Source of the DNA: Spelaeicoccus albus
GTDB lineage: Bacteria; Actinomycetota; Actinomycetes; Actinomycetales; Brevibacteriaceae
Length of the DNA: 64,000 nucleotides
Assembly: GCF_013409065.1 (NCBI RefSeq)
Contig: NZ_JACBZP010000001.1
Coordinates: 1,860,001 to 1,924,000 of the forward strand
Reading direction: 5' to 3'
The notes under the pieces were generated by a model that had not been told where the DNA came from, did not search any database, and was given only the letters and a program-made list of their open reading frames with translations. Shown here piece by piece: positions 26,400 to 34,814 of the stretch. Within the stretch, counting starts at the first letter, position 1. Every line of letters begins with the position of its first letter. The position numbers and the translations under genes are program-made.

Positions 26400-27332
26400 A
26401 TGTCGTCCGCCTCCGAGCCTCCCGCCCCGTCCCCGGACGACGATCTCGGCCCGGATTCCGCTGCGGTGCCGAGTACTCGCATGCGCGTCAGGACGGCGAT
26501 CGCCGACAGCGGGATGGCTCAGCGCGAGGTTTCCCGGGCTATGGGACTGGACGAGACGAAGCTTTCCAAATCACTTCGCGGTACGCGCCGATTCATGCCG
26601 GCCGAGCTCATCCGGCTTGCGGACGTCACGGGCGCCACCGTCAGCTGGTTGCTTGCCACGGCGGACGACGACGCGGCATCGGCCACACCGGCTCCCCGGG
26701 CCATGCCCACCCTTCATCGCGAAGACAGTGAGCATGCCAAAAAGCGCCGCGACATCGTCGAGACCGCGTGGAAGCTGATCGCCGCACGCGGGTACGCCTC
26801 CGTGCGGATCGCGGACATCGCGTCGGCTTGCGGCACGTCCAGCGCGACGGTGCACTATTACTTCCCGTCCAAACGCGAACTTTTCGAAGAGTCGCTGCGC
26901 TATTCGGTCAAGTTGGCATTCGACAGGCAGGTCGCCGTCCTGTACGCCATCGACGACCCGGTTGCGCGGCTGAAGAAACTCGTCGACCTGCAAACCCCCG
27001 ATGACGAGGTCGTCGGTGCCGAATGGTCGATCTGGCTGCAAACGTGGGCCGATGTGGCGGTCGGCGCCGGCGCGGCGGAAAACCACCGGCAAGGGTACGC
27101 ACGGTGGTTCCAAACCGTCCGTGACGCGATAGCGGCCGGTCAGCAGGCAGGACTCGTCATCGACGGTCCGCTCGACGGGTTGGCGCTCGAACTCACCGCG
27201 ATCATGGACGGCCTCGGCATCAAAGTTCTCACCGGCATCATCGATGTGGCGGCCATGAAGGGCCGGCTCATCGACTTCATCGACCGTGCGCTGCTCACCG
27301 ACGCAGGGCGCGAGAAAGGCATCACACCATGA
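26400..27332 (+). CDS. Two-headed regulator: XRE-like HTH plus TetR domain
   Basis: This 310-aa protein combines two DNA-binding modules. Residues ~28-85 look like a Cro/C1 (XRE) HTH: MRVRTAIADSGMAQREVSRAM, then DETKLSKSLRGTRRFMPAELIRLADVTGATVSWLL. Residues ~112-165 are a TetR HTH: IVETAWKLIAARGYASVRIADIASACG and SSATVHYYFPSKRELFEESL. A BetI-like all-helical C-terminal domain follows (WSIWLQTWADVAV). The stop overlaps the cdhC start by 4 bp, so it is encoded within the operon it most likely controls. Carnitine or a downstream metabolite is a plausible ligand. Confidence 0.8.
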   Translation: MSSASEPPAPSPDDDLGPDSAAVPSTRMRVRTAIADSGMAQREVSRAMGLDETKLSKSLRGTRRFMPAELIRLADVTGATVSWLLATADDDAASATPAPRAMPTLHREDSEHAKKRRDIVETAWKLIAARGYASVRIADIASACGTSSATVHYYFPSKRELFEESLRYSVKLAFDRQVAVLYAIDDPVARLKKLVDLQTPDDEVVGAEWSIWLQTWADVAVGAGAAENHRQGYARWFQTVRDAIAAGQQAGLVIDGPLDGLALELTAIMDGLGIKVLTGIIDVAAMKGRLIDFIDRALLTDAGREKGITP

Positions 27333-28216
27333 CCAAAAAAACCATTGTCACGTGCGCCCTGACCGGCGCCGGTGACACGACCGGCAAGAGCGAATTCGTG
27401 CCGGTTTCCCCCGAGCAAATTGCCGACGACGCCATCGCGGCAGCCCGCGCCGGCGCCTCGGCCGTGCACATCCACGTGCGCAATATCGCCACCGGCCAAG
27501 GCTCGCGGGACGTCGGACTCTACCGCGAGGTCGTGCGGATCGTCCGCGAATCCGACGTCGACCCGGTCATCAACCTGACCGCCGGCATGGGCGGCGACCT
27601 TGTCGTCGACCCGCAGGATCCGACGAAGCAGTTGGAGGGTACCGACCTGGTCAGCGGCATCGACCGGCTGCCGCACGTGGAAGAGTTGCTGCCGGAGATC
27701 TGCACGATCGATTGCGGCACCTTGAACTTCGGCGAAGGCAGCAATATCTACGTCTCCACGCCGGACATGCTGCGTGAGGGGGCCGCAAAGATCCAGGAAC
27801 TCGGCGTGAAGCCCGAGATGGAGATCTTCGACACCGGCAACCTGTGGTTCGGCAATGTGCTGGTCCGCGAAGGCCTGATCGATCCGCCGCCGCTCTATCA
27901 ACTGTGCATGGGAATCCCGTACGGGGCGCCCGTCGACGCGGGCCTGTTGCAGGCCATGGTGAACATGCTGCCGGACGGCGCCGAGTGGACGTCGTTCGCG
28001 ATCGGGCGCAATCAGCTGCCCTGGGTCGCCCAGTCGGTGCTCTTGGGCGGACACGTCCGCGTCGGACTCGAGGACAACCTGTACCTCCGCAAGGGCGTCA
28101 AGGCAACGAACGCCGAGCTGACCGAACGGGCCGTCGACATCGTCGAGAGCCTCGGAGCGCAGGTCGCTACACCGGACGAGGCCAGGGACATCCTGGGCCT
28201 GAACAAGAAGGGCTGA
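27329..28216 (+). CDS. cdhC: 3-Dehydrocarnitine cleavage enzyme (BKACE/DUF849)
   Basis: This 295-aa TIM-barrel beta-keto acid cleavage enzyme starts KKTIVTCALTGAGDTTGKSEFVPVSPEQIA and carries the zinc-binding AVHIHVRNIATGQGSRD. Further conserved regions are INLTAGMGGDL, MEIFDTGNLWFGNVL and GHVRVGLEDNLYL with the conserved Glu. In Pseudomonas, CdhC condenses 3-dehydrocarnitine with acetyl-CoA to give betainyl-CoA and acetoacetate. The neighbours (carnitine dehydrogenase and hot-dog thioesterase in the same operon) specify this substrate within the otherwise broad BKACE family. Confidence 0.9.
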   Translation: MTKKTIVTCALTGAGDTTGKSEFVPVSPEQIADDAIAAARAGASAVHIHVRNIATGQGSRDVGLYREVVRIVRESDVDPVINLTAGMGGDLVVDPQDPTKQLEGTDLVSGIDRLPHVEELLPEICTIDCGTLNFGEGSNIYVSTPDMLREGAAKIQELGVKPEMEIFDTGNLWFGNVLVREGLIDPPPLYQLCMGIPYGAPVDAGLLQAMVNMLPDGAEWTSFAIGRNQLPWVAQSVLLGGHVRVGLEDNLYLRKGVKATNAELTERAVDIVESLGAQVATPDEARDILGLNKKG

Positions 28217-28219
28217 TCC

Positions 28220-29182
28220 ATGAGCTATGACTCCTACCCGGCGCCGGCGGACGTCGAAGCCGTCGGCTGCGTCGGCATCGGCACGATCGGCGGCGGCTGG
28301 GCCGCGTACTTCCTCTCCCGCGGCTACCGCGTCGAGGCGTGGGACCCGTCGCCGGACGCCGAGCCCAAGCTACGCAGGCTCATCGAGGCGGCCTGGCCGG
28401 CGCTGACCGAGCTGGGGCTTGCCGACGGCGCGTCGCCGGACAACGTGCGCGTGCACGCCGAGTTACCGGGCGCCGTCCGGAACGTTCAGTTCGTCCAGGA
28501 GAGCGCTCCGGAAGTGCTCGACCTCAAACGCTCGCTTCTTGCGGACATCGATGCGGCAGCCGACCCGACCATTGTGGTCGGATCGTCGACGTCGGGATAT
28601 TCGATGACTGAAATGTCCGGCGACGCCGCCTCGCCGGGCCGGCTCGTCGTCGGTCATCCGTTCAACCCGCCGTACCTGATACCGCTGGTCGAGGTCGTCG
28701 GCGGCGACCGGACCGACCCGGAAGCGGTCCGGTGGGCCGCCGACTGGTACGACCACATCGGTAAATCGGTGATCGCCATGGACCGGGAAGTGCCCGGGTT
28801 CATCGCCAACCGGCTGCAAGAGGCTCTTTGGCGCGAAGCCTTGCACATGATCGACTCCGGTGAAGCGACAGTCGACCAGATCGACAGGGCCATCACCGAC
28901 GGGCCGGGCCTGCGTTGGCCCGTGCAAGGCCCGATGCTGACCTTCCACCTGGCCGGCGGCGAAGGCGGCATGGCACATATGCTCGACCATTTCGGACCGT
29001 CGTTGAAGTCCCCCTGGACACGGCTGGACGCGCCCGAATTGACGAGTGAACTGCGCGACGCCGTGGTGGCCGGTTGCGATGACGAAGCCGGTGACAGGTC
29101 GGTCGCCGACCTCATCGCCGAACGGGACGCCGCAATAATCGCGATCCAGCGCGTCATCTCCGGAATCCGGGAGGCCGCGTGA
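28220..29182 (+). CDS. cdhA: L-carnitine 3-dehydrogenase
   Basis: This 320-aa member of the 3-hydroxyacyl-CoA dehydrogenase fold has NAD motif GCVGIGTIGGGWAAYFLSRG, an active-site region with SSTSGYSM and VGHPFNPPYLIPLVEVVGG (conserved His), and PGFIANRLQEALWREALHM. The C-terminal domain contains GPGLRWPVQGPMLTFHLAGG and a following KSPWTRLDAPELTSEL, which are characteristic of carnitine dehydrogenases rather than fatty-acid enzymes. It oxidises L-carnitine to 3-dehydrocarnitine with NAD. It starts 3 bp after the cdhC stop and overlaps cdhB by 4 bp. Confidence 0.9.
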   Translation: MSYDSYPAPADVEAVGCVGIGTIGGGWAAYFLSRGYRVEAWDPSPDAEPKLRRLIEAAWPALTELGLADGASPDNVRVHAELPGAVRNVQFVQESAPEVLDLKRSLLADIDAAADPTIVVGSSTSGYSMTEMSGDAASPGRLVVGHPFNPPYLIPLVEVVGGDRTDPEAVRWAADWYDHIGKSVIAMDREVPGFIANRLQEALWREALHMIDSGEATVDQIDRAITDGPGLRWPVQGPMLTFHLAGGEGGMAHMLDHFGPSLKSPWTRLDAPELTSELRDAVVAGCDDEAGDRSVADLIAERDAAIIAIQRVISGIREAA

Positions 29183-29676
29183 CGAAGCCGCACACTTATC
29201 GCGACGTCGTCCGGCGTGAATGGATCGACTACAACGGCCACATGTCCGAAGCGTTTTACGTTCTCGTTTTCGGCTACGCCACCGACCGCGTCATGGATGC
29301 CCTCGGCATGGACGAGGATTACCGCAGGCGTACCGGCAACTCGCTCTACACCGTCGAAGCGCATATCCGCTACCTGCGCCAGGCTGTGCTGGGCGACGAG
29401 TTGACAGTGACGACGTCAGTGGTCGGGAGCGGTGCCAAGAAGCTCCACTTGGCCCACGAAATGCACGTCGGCGGCGAGCTTGCCGCCACCGAGGAGCTGC
29501 TCGGCCTGCACGTGGGCGCGGGGGACAAGACCGTGCCGTTCGACGGCGCAGTCGCGGCCGAGATCGCCCGCGCGCTGCCGGGACCCGATCGTCACCCTCC
29601 GGACTGGATCGGGCGCGCAGTGCAATCCGGCCCAGCGCAATCCGGCGCAGCGCAATCCAATCAAGGGCGTAGCTGA
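29179..29676 (+). CDS. cdhB: Betainyl-CoA thioesterase (hot-dog fold)
   Basis: This 165-aa hot-dog protein has the 4-hydroxybenzoyl-CoA thioesterase-like start EWIDYNGHMSEAFYVLVFGYATDRVM, with the Asp/Asn/His region, then VEAHIRYLRQAVLGDELTV and HEMHVGGELAATEELLGLHV. In the known pathway CdhB hydrolyses betainyl-CoA to glycine betaine and CoA. The GTG start overlaps the cdhA stop (GTGA). The last ~20 residues contain a low-complexity repeat (QSGPAQSGAAQS) from a short imperfect DNA repeat near 29630-29660, not seen in the core fold. Confidence 0.85.
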   Translation: MTKPHTYRDVVRREWIDYNGHMSEAFYVLVFGYATDRVMDALGMDEDYRRRTGNSLYTVEAHIRYLRQAVLGDELTVTTSVVGSGAKKLHLAHEMHVGGELAATEELLGLHVGAGDKTVPFDGAVAAEIARALPGPDRHPPDWIGRAVQSGPAQSGAAQSNQGRS

Positions 29677-29700
29677 TCGACTACCTGGAGAACTGACCTC

Positions 29701-31281
29701 ATGCCACCCAATCCACCACCTGCCACCTCGCTGAGCCGGCGACGCCTGCTCGGTGCGGGAATGACTGCCGGCGCCGGCGCCATGCTCGTTGCATGCGGCG
29801 GACCCGCCGGCGAAATCGAAGCGCCGAAGGGCGAGCCCGAGCGCGGCGGCCGATTACGCGTCGGACTGACCGGCGGCGGCGCCTCCGATACCCTGGACGC
29901 GCATCTTCCGGTCAACACGACGGATATCGCCAGATGCATCAACTTGTACGAGACGTTGCTCTATTACAACGACGACTACGTACTCACCCCGCTCCTGGCC
30001 ACCAAAGTGACATCCTCTCCCAACGCAAAGGTCTGGACGGCGCACTTGCGCCGCGACGTGGTATTCCACGACGGCCGTCCGATGACCGGCAAGGACGTGG
30101 CGGCCACTTTCGCGCGGATCACCGACCCGAAAGACCCGAAAAGCGGCGCGGCCGGCCTGACGGACCTCGACAAGGTAGTGGTTGCGGGTGAGCACAAGGT
30201 CGAATTCCACCTCAAGTCGCCGAACGCCGCGTTCGACGACTCGCTCGGCCAGTACGCGAACGGCATCGTCCCGGCCGATTACGATCCGAAACACCCGGTG
30301 GGCACCGGGCCGTTCAAGGTGAAGTCCTTCACCGCCGGTCAACAAAGCGTTTTTGCGCGCCACGACCATTACTGGCGCCAAGGTCAGCCGTACCTCGACG
30401 AACTCGTCATCCTGGATTTCAGCGACGACGACGCGATAGTGAACGCGCTGCTGTCCAGCCAGGTCGATGCGATTGGGCAGATTCCGCTGGCGCTCACGCA
30501 AGTCATCGGCTCCGACCCCCGCGTCAACGTTTTGACCTCGCCCACCGGTTCCTGGATGCCGTTCACGATGCGGATCGACAAGAAGCCGTTCGACGACAAG
30601 CGAGTACGGCAGGCGTTCCGGCTGGCAGTGGACCGGAAGCAAATGATCGAGCAGGTCTACAGCGGACACGGCCGAATCGGCAACGACATGTACGCGCCGT
30701 TCGATCCCGCCTATTCCAAGGACTTGCCGCAACGCCGTCAGGACATCCGTCAAGCGAAGAAGCTGCTGGCCGACGCCGGGCATCCGAACGGCCTGGACGT
30801 CGAACTTGTCACGGCGCCGATTCAGTCCGGCGCGGTCGAGGCGGCGCAGGTGTTCGCGCAGCAAGCGAAAAAGGCCGGAATCCGCGTCAATATTCGGCGC
30901 GTCGATTCGACGACGTTCTTTGGCGACAACTATTTGAAATGGACGTTTGCGCAGGATTTCTGGTACACGCGCAACTTTCTTCCGCAAGTGAATTCCGGTA
31001 CCGCTCAAGACGCGCCCTTCAACGAAACGCATTGGAAGAACGCCAAATTCACGAAACTCGTGGCCGAAGCGACGAAGACCATCAACGAAGGCCAGCGTAA
31101 CCGGCTCATCGAGCAAGCGCAGAAGATTCTCTACGACGAAGGCGGATACATCATCTGGGGGTTCTCCGATCAGGCGGACGCCTATCAGAAATACGTGGCG
31201 GGGTTGAAGCCGAACCGGACCGGTTTGTCGCTGTCCGGATTCCAATTCCGCCGCGTATGGCTGGGAGGGAGCAACTCATGA
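29701..31281 (+). CDS. ABC transporter substrate-binding lipoprotein (SBP family 5)
   Basis: This 526-aa protein begins with a Tat-like signal (SRRRLLGAGMTAGAGAML) ending in lipobox VAC, so it should be exported folded and lipid-anchored. The body is an SBP_bac_5 (DppA/OppA/NikA) domain: TPLLATKVTSSPNAKVWTAHL, RRDVVFHDGRPMTGKDVAATF, HPVGTGPFKVKSFTAGQ, FTMRIDKKPFDDKRVRQAFRLAVDRKQMI. Normally such proteins bind peptides, nickel or opines. Its place directly after cdhB and before permeases and ATPase suggests carnitine or acylcarnitines, which is inference. Confidence 0.85.
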   Translation: MPPNPPPATSLSRRRLLGAGMTAGAGAMLVACGGPAGEIEAPKGEPERGGRLRVGLTGGGASDTLDAHLPVNTTDIARCINLYETLLYYNDDYVLTPLLATKVTSSPNAKVWTAHLRRDVVFHDGRPMTGKDVAATFARITDPKDPKSGAAGLTDLDKVVVAGEHKVEFHLKSPNAAFDDSLGQYANGIVPADYDPKHPVGTGPFKVKSFTAGQQSVFARHDHYWRQGQPYLDELVILDFSDDDAIVNALLSSQVDAIGQIPLALTQVIGSDPRVNVLTSPTGSWMPFTMRIDKKPFDDKRVRQAFRLAVDRKQMIEQVYSGHGRIGNDMYAPFDPAYSKDLPQRRQDIRQAKKLLADAGHPNGLDVELVTAPIQSGAVEAAQVFAQQAKKAGIRVNIRRVDSTTFFGDNYLKWTFAQDFWYTRNFLPQVNSGTAQDAPFNETHWKNAKFTKLVAEATKTINEGQRNRLIEQAQKILYDEGGYIIWGFSDQADAYQKYVAGLKPNRTGLSLSGFQFRRVWLGGSNS

Positions 31282-32234
31282 CTCGTCTGATAGTTCGCAG
31301 GCTCGCGATCAGCGTCATCATTCTGATCATCGTGTCGATACTCGTGTTCCTCGCCACGCTGCTGTTGCCGGGCGACCCGGCCAGGGCCATCCTCGGCCAG
31401 CAGGCCACCCCCGAACGACTGCATGCCCTGCGCGAGCAAATGCACTTGAATGATCCCATTTGGCAGCGTTATCTGTCCTGGTTCGGCGGTTTGTTCGTCG
31501 GCAACTTCGGCACGTCGACAGCGACCGGCTCCTCGGTCGGCGCACTGCTCGGCCCGCGCATCGTGAACTCGCTCGTCCTGATGGTGGTCGCTGCGGTGAT
31601 CAGTGTGCCGGTCGGCATCGCCGCCGGCACCTACGGCGCGATCCGGCGAGGACGTGCAGGCGATCACGCGGCGACGGGCGTGAGCCTCGTGCTGGCTGCC
31701 CTTCCCGAGTTCGTGATCGGCATCGGCCTGATTGCGTTGCTGTCGACAAGCGTCATGCATCTGCTGCCGTCGGTGACGATGAACCCGCCGGGCGAGCACG
31801 TGTGGGACCATCCGACCCAACTGATCTTGCCGATCGTGACGCTCGTGCTCGTCGTCACTCCGTACATCATCAGGATGATGCGGGCCACGATGATCGAAGT
31901 GCTCGACAGCGGGTTTGTCGAAATGGCCAGGCTGAAGGGTGTGCCGGAAAGGCAGGCCATCCTCAAACACGCGGTGCCGCACGCACTCGGACCGGTGGCG
32001 CAGGTCATCGCGATCCAGCTTGCGTGGTTGGTCGGCGGCATAGTTGTCGTCGAATTCCTGTTCCGGTACCCGGGAGTCGGCGCGGCGCTTGTCAATGCAG
32101 TCGACAACCGCGACGTGCAGGTCGTTCAGACCCTGTCGATGCTGATCGCCGCGGTTTACGTCGTCGTGAACCTGCTGGCGGACATCGTCGGCATCGTCAC
32201 GAATCCGAAGCTACGCACGGAGGTGGCAAAATGA
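31278..32234 (+). CDS. Opp/Dpp-type ABC permease, DppB-like
   Basis: This 318-aa permease has about six TM helices, an N-terminal RRLAISVIILIIVSILVFLATLLLPGDPA, the usual loop HLNDPIWQRYLSWFGGLFVGNFG, and the EAA-type loop MARLKGVPERQAILKHAVPHAL that contacts the ATPase. It ends with WLVGGIVVVEFLFRYPGVG. The ATG at 31278 overlaps the stop of the binding-protein gene by 4 bp. It is one half of the heterodimeric channel. Confidence 0.9.
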   Translation: MTRLIVRRLAISVIILIIVSILVFLATLLLPGDPARAILGQQATPERLHALREQMHLNDPIWQRYLSWFGGLFVGNFGTSTATGSSVGALLGPRIVNSLVLMVVAAVISVPVGIAAGTYGAIRRGRAGDHAATGVSLVLAALPEFVIGIGLIALLSTSVMHLLPSVTMNPPGEHVWDHPTQLILPIVTLVLVVTPYIIRMMRATMIEVLDSGFVEMARLKGVPERQAILKHAVPHALGPVAQVIAIQLAWLVGGIVVVEFLFRYPGVGAALVNAVDNRDVQVVQTLSMLIAAVYVVVNLLADIVGIVTNPKLRTEVAK

Positions 32235-33115
32235 GCGCCATCGAGACCGATGAGCAGGTCGGCAAGGAAATCGAAGCACCACCGGGCCTCTTCCGGCGGA
32301 TGGTACGCCAGCGGCAAGCGAAAATCGGCATTGTGCTGGCCGGCGTCATCGTCGTCCTCGCTCTCGTCGGACCGCTCCTGCTTCCCTGGCTGACGGGCTA
32401 TTCGAGCACTGAATTCGCCGGGCGGCCATTCCAGCCGGACGGGTGGTTCGGTACCGACAACCTCGGCCGTGACATCACCAGCCGGTTCCTGGCCGGCGGT
32501 CTGCGGCTGTTGATCTATGCGGCGCTCGCCACCCTGCTCGGCATGCTGTTGGGCCTGATCGCTGGTATGGTCGCCGCCTATCAGGGCGGCTGGCTGGACT
32601 CCGTCATCATGCGCGGATCCGACGTCTTGCTGGCCTTGCCGCAAATCGTGTTCGCGCTGTTGGCCATCACCGTCCTGGGGCCCAAGGCGTGGGTGCTGAT
32701 TACCGTCATCGGCGTCACGCACGCTCCGCGGATCGCCCGCGTGGCCCGTTCCGCAACTGTTGCAGTCATCACCGAGGACTACATAGCGGCAGCGGAAATG
32801 TATGCGATGCCGAGATGGAAGATTCTTCTCAGCGAGGTCTTTCCCAATATCACCGGACCCCTCATGGTCGAGCTCGGGCTGCGCATGACGTACTCCATCG
32901 GCTATATCGCGTCATTGTCCTTCCTGGGACTGGGCATGCAGCCGCCGACGGCCGGTTGGGGATTGATGATCAACGAGAATCGGATTGCGCTGCTGCTTCA
33001 ACCGTGGGGCGTGTTGTTGCCGGTGGCCGCGATCGCCATCCTGACGGTGGGAACGAACCTGATCACCGATTCGCTGGCCAGGGCATCGGCCAATCTGAAT
33101 GTGGAGGACGAGTAA
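32231..33115 (+). CDS. Opp/Dpp-type ABC permease, DppC-like
   Basis: This 294-aa second permease half has the OppC_N region RRMVRQRQAKIGIVLAGVIVVLAL, the signature PDGWFGTDNLGRDITSRFLAGGLR, an EAA loop with IAAAEMYAMPRWKILLSEVFPN, and the closing SFLGLGMQPPTAGWGLMI. The ATG overlaps the preceding permease stop by 4 bp, and its stop abuts the ATPase ATG directly. Confidence 0.9.
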   Translation: MSAIETDEQVGKEIEAPPGLFRRMVRQRQAKIGIVLAGVIVVLALVGPLLLPWLTGYSSTEFAGRPFQPDGWFGTDNLGRDITSRFLAGGLRLLIYAALATLLGMLLGLIAGMVAAYQGGWLDSVIMRGSDVLLALPQIVFALLAITVLGPKAWVLITVIGVTHAPRIARVARSATVAVITEDYIAAAEMYAMPRWKILLSEVFPNITGPLMVELGLRMTYSIGYIASLSFLGLGMQPPTAGWGLMINENRIALLLQPWGVLLPVAAIAILTVGTNLITDSLARASANLNVEDE

Positions 33116-34804
33116 ATGACCGACGAATCCCAGGCGGACGCCGTCCTGACCGTTCGCGACCTGCGCATCAGTACCACGGCGCACGGCACCGAGATCCTGC
33201 ACGGCGTGTCGTTCGAGCTGCAGCCCGGCAAGATTCTGTCGCTGGTCGGCGAATCCGGGTCCGGGAAGACGACTGCCGGGCTCGCCTGCATGGGGCACTT
33301 CCGGCGCGGGCTCAGCCTGAGCGGCGGCGAGGTGAGGCTCGAGACCCCCGAGGGGCCGGCCGATGTGCTGACGATGAGCGAACCGGCGCGCCGCGGCTTG
33401 CGCGGCGGATCGATCTCGTACGTCCCGCAGGATCCGGCCCTGTCGCTCAATCCCGCGATCCGGGTGGGCGAGCAGATCCTGGAGGTCATGCGGGTTCATG
33501 GATTCGGCGCCGACGAGCACGAACGCGGCAAGCGGGTCGCGGAGGTACTAGCCGAAGTCGGCCTGCCCGGCGACCGGAACTATCAGCGTCGATTCCCGCA
33601 TCAGCTGTCCGGCGGGCAGCAGCAGCGAATCGGCATTGCCATGGCGTTCGCGTGCCGGCCGTCGGTGATAGTGCTGGACGAGCCGACGACGGGACTCGAC
33701 GTGACCACGCAGGCGCTCGTACTCGAGACAATCGATACGCTGACTCGTCGGCACGATGTGGCGGGCCTGTACATCACACACGACCTGGCGGTTGTGGCCG
33801 AGGTCGCCGACGAAGTCGTCGTCATGCTGGGCGGTGACATCGTGGAACGGGGGCGTGCCCGCGATGTGCTGTACTCGCCGACGCATTCCTATACGCGCAA
33901 ACTGCTTCGCGCCGTGCCCGATCTGGCCGGCCGGAATCATATCGGCACGGTGGACGCCGTCACCGACGAGCATGCGGTGGTCGTCGAGAATTCCCGGCCG
34001 GCGGCGGTCGGGGAGCCGGCGGGCTCGGTGTCCACGACGGCGCCCGAGACCGATGATGCGGTCGTCTGCGCCGAGGACATCAGCCTGAGCTACGGGTCGA
34101 ATCGGGTGCTGGACGGTGTGACGCTCAGTCTGGCGCCGGGCGAGTCGACAATGCTGTTGGGCGAATCCGGATCGGGGAAGACGACGTTGTCGCAGTGCAT
34201 CGCCGGGCTCAACGCCGGGTTCACCGGGCGCGTGCGGTTGGCCGGCGAGACGTTGAAGAACGGCACCCGCCAACGCACGCAGGACGATCGCCGACGTATT
34301 CAATACGTCTTCCAGAGTCCCTTCTCGTCGCTCAATCCACGGCGCACGATCGGCGAATCGATCGCGGTGCCGTTGGAGATGAACAGTGCCGGCACCCGGG
34401 CCGAACGCCGCGCCAAGACGCTTGAAGCGCTCGACCAGGTCCGACTGGGCCGGCAGTTCGTCGACAGGCGTCCGGGCGAGCTCAGCGGTGGTGAACGACA
34501 GCGTGCGGCAATTGCCCGCGCACTCGTCAACACGCCGTCGGTGCTGGTGTGCGACGAGGTGACGTCGGCGCTCGACGTGTCGGTGCAGGCGTCAATCGTG
34601 GACTTGTTGCGTACCCTGCAAGTCGAAACCGGCATGGCCATGCTGTTCGTCACGCACAATATCGCGTTGGCTCGGCACATCTCGCAGCGACTTGCGGTCC
34701 TGCAAAAGGGCAAAATCGTCGACAACGGCCCGACTGCGGAGGTCTTGGACAATCCCCGGCACGAGTACACCCGGGAACTTCTCGACAACGTGCCCACGAT
34801 TTAG
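33116..34804 (+). CDS. ABC transporter ATPase, DppD-DppF fused double NBD
   Basis: This 562-aa protein carries two complete nucleotide-binding domains. NBD1 (residues ~8-265) has Walker A GESGSGKTTAGLA, Q-loop YVPQDPALSLNP, signature LSGGQQQRIGIAMA and Walker B VIVLDEPTTGLD. NBD2 (~315-560) has GESGSGKTTLSQ, FQSPFSSLNPRRT, LSGGERQRAAIARAL and VLVCDEVTSALDVS. A linker of about 50 residues joins them. Both sites look catalytically complete. Double-NBD proteins of this kind (as in YejF or GsiA) power oligopeptide-type transporters. The ATG follows the permease stop with no gap, preceded by GGAGGACGAG. Confidence 0.9.
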   Translation: MTDESQADAVLTVRDLRISTTAHGTEILHGVSFELQPGKILSLVGESGSGKTTAGLACMGHFRRGLSLSGGEVRLETPEGPADVLTMSEPARRGLRGGSISYVPQDPALSLNPAIRVGEQILEVMRVHGFGADEHERGKRVAEVLAEVGLPGDRNYQRRFPHQLSGGQQQRIGIAMAFACRPSVIVLDEPTTGLDVTTQALVLETIDTLTRRHDVAGLYITHDLAVVAEVADEVVVMLGGDIVERGRARDVLYSPTHSYTRKLLRAVPDLAGRNHIGTVDAVTDEHAVVVENSRPAAVGEPAGSVSTTAPETDDAVVCAEDISLSYGSNRVLDGVTLSLAPGESTMLLGESGSGKTTLSQCIAGLNAGFTGRVRLAGETLKNGTRQRTQDDRRRIQYVFQSPFSSLNPRRTIGESIAVPLEMNSAGTRAERRAKTLEALDQVRLGRQFVDRRPGELSGGERQRAAIARALVNTPSVLVCDEVTSALDVSVQASIVDLLRTLQVETGMAMLFVTHNIALARHISQRLAVLQKGKIVDNGPTAEVLDNPRHEYTRELLDNVPTI

Positions 34805-34814
34805 AAGAGGACCG

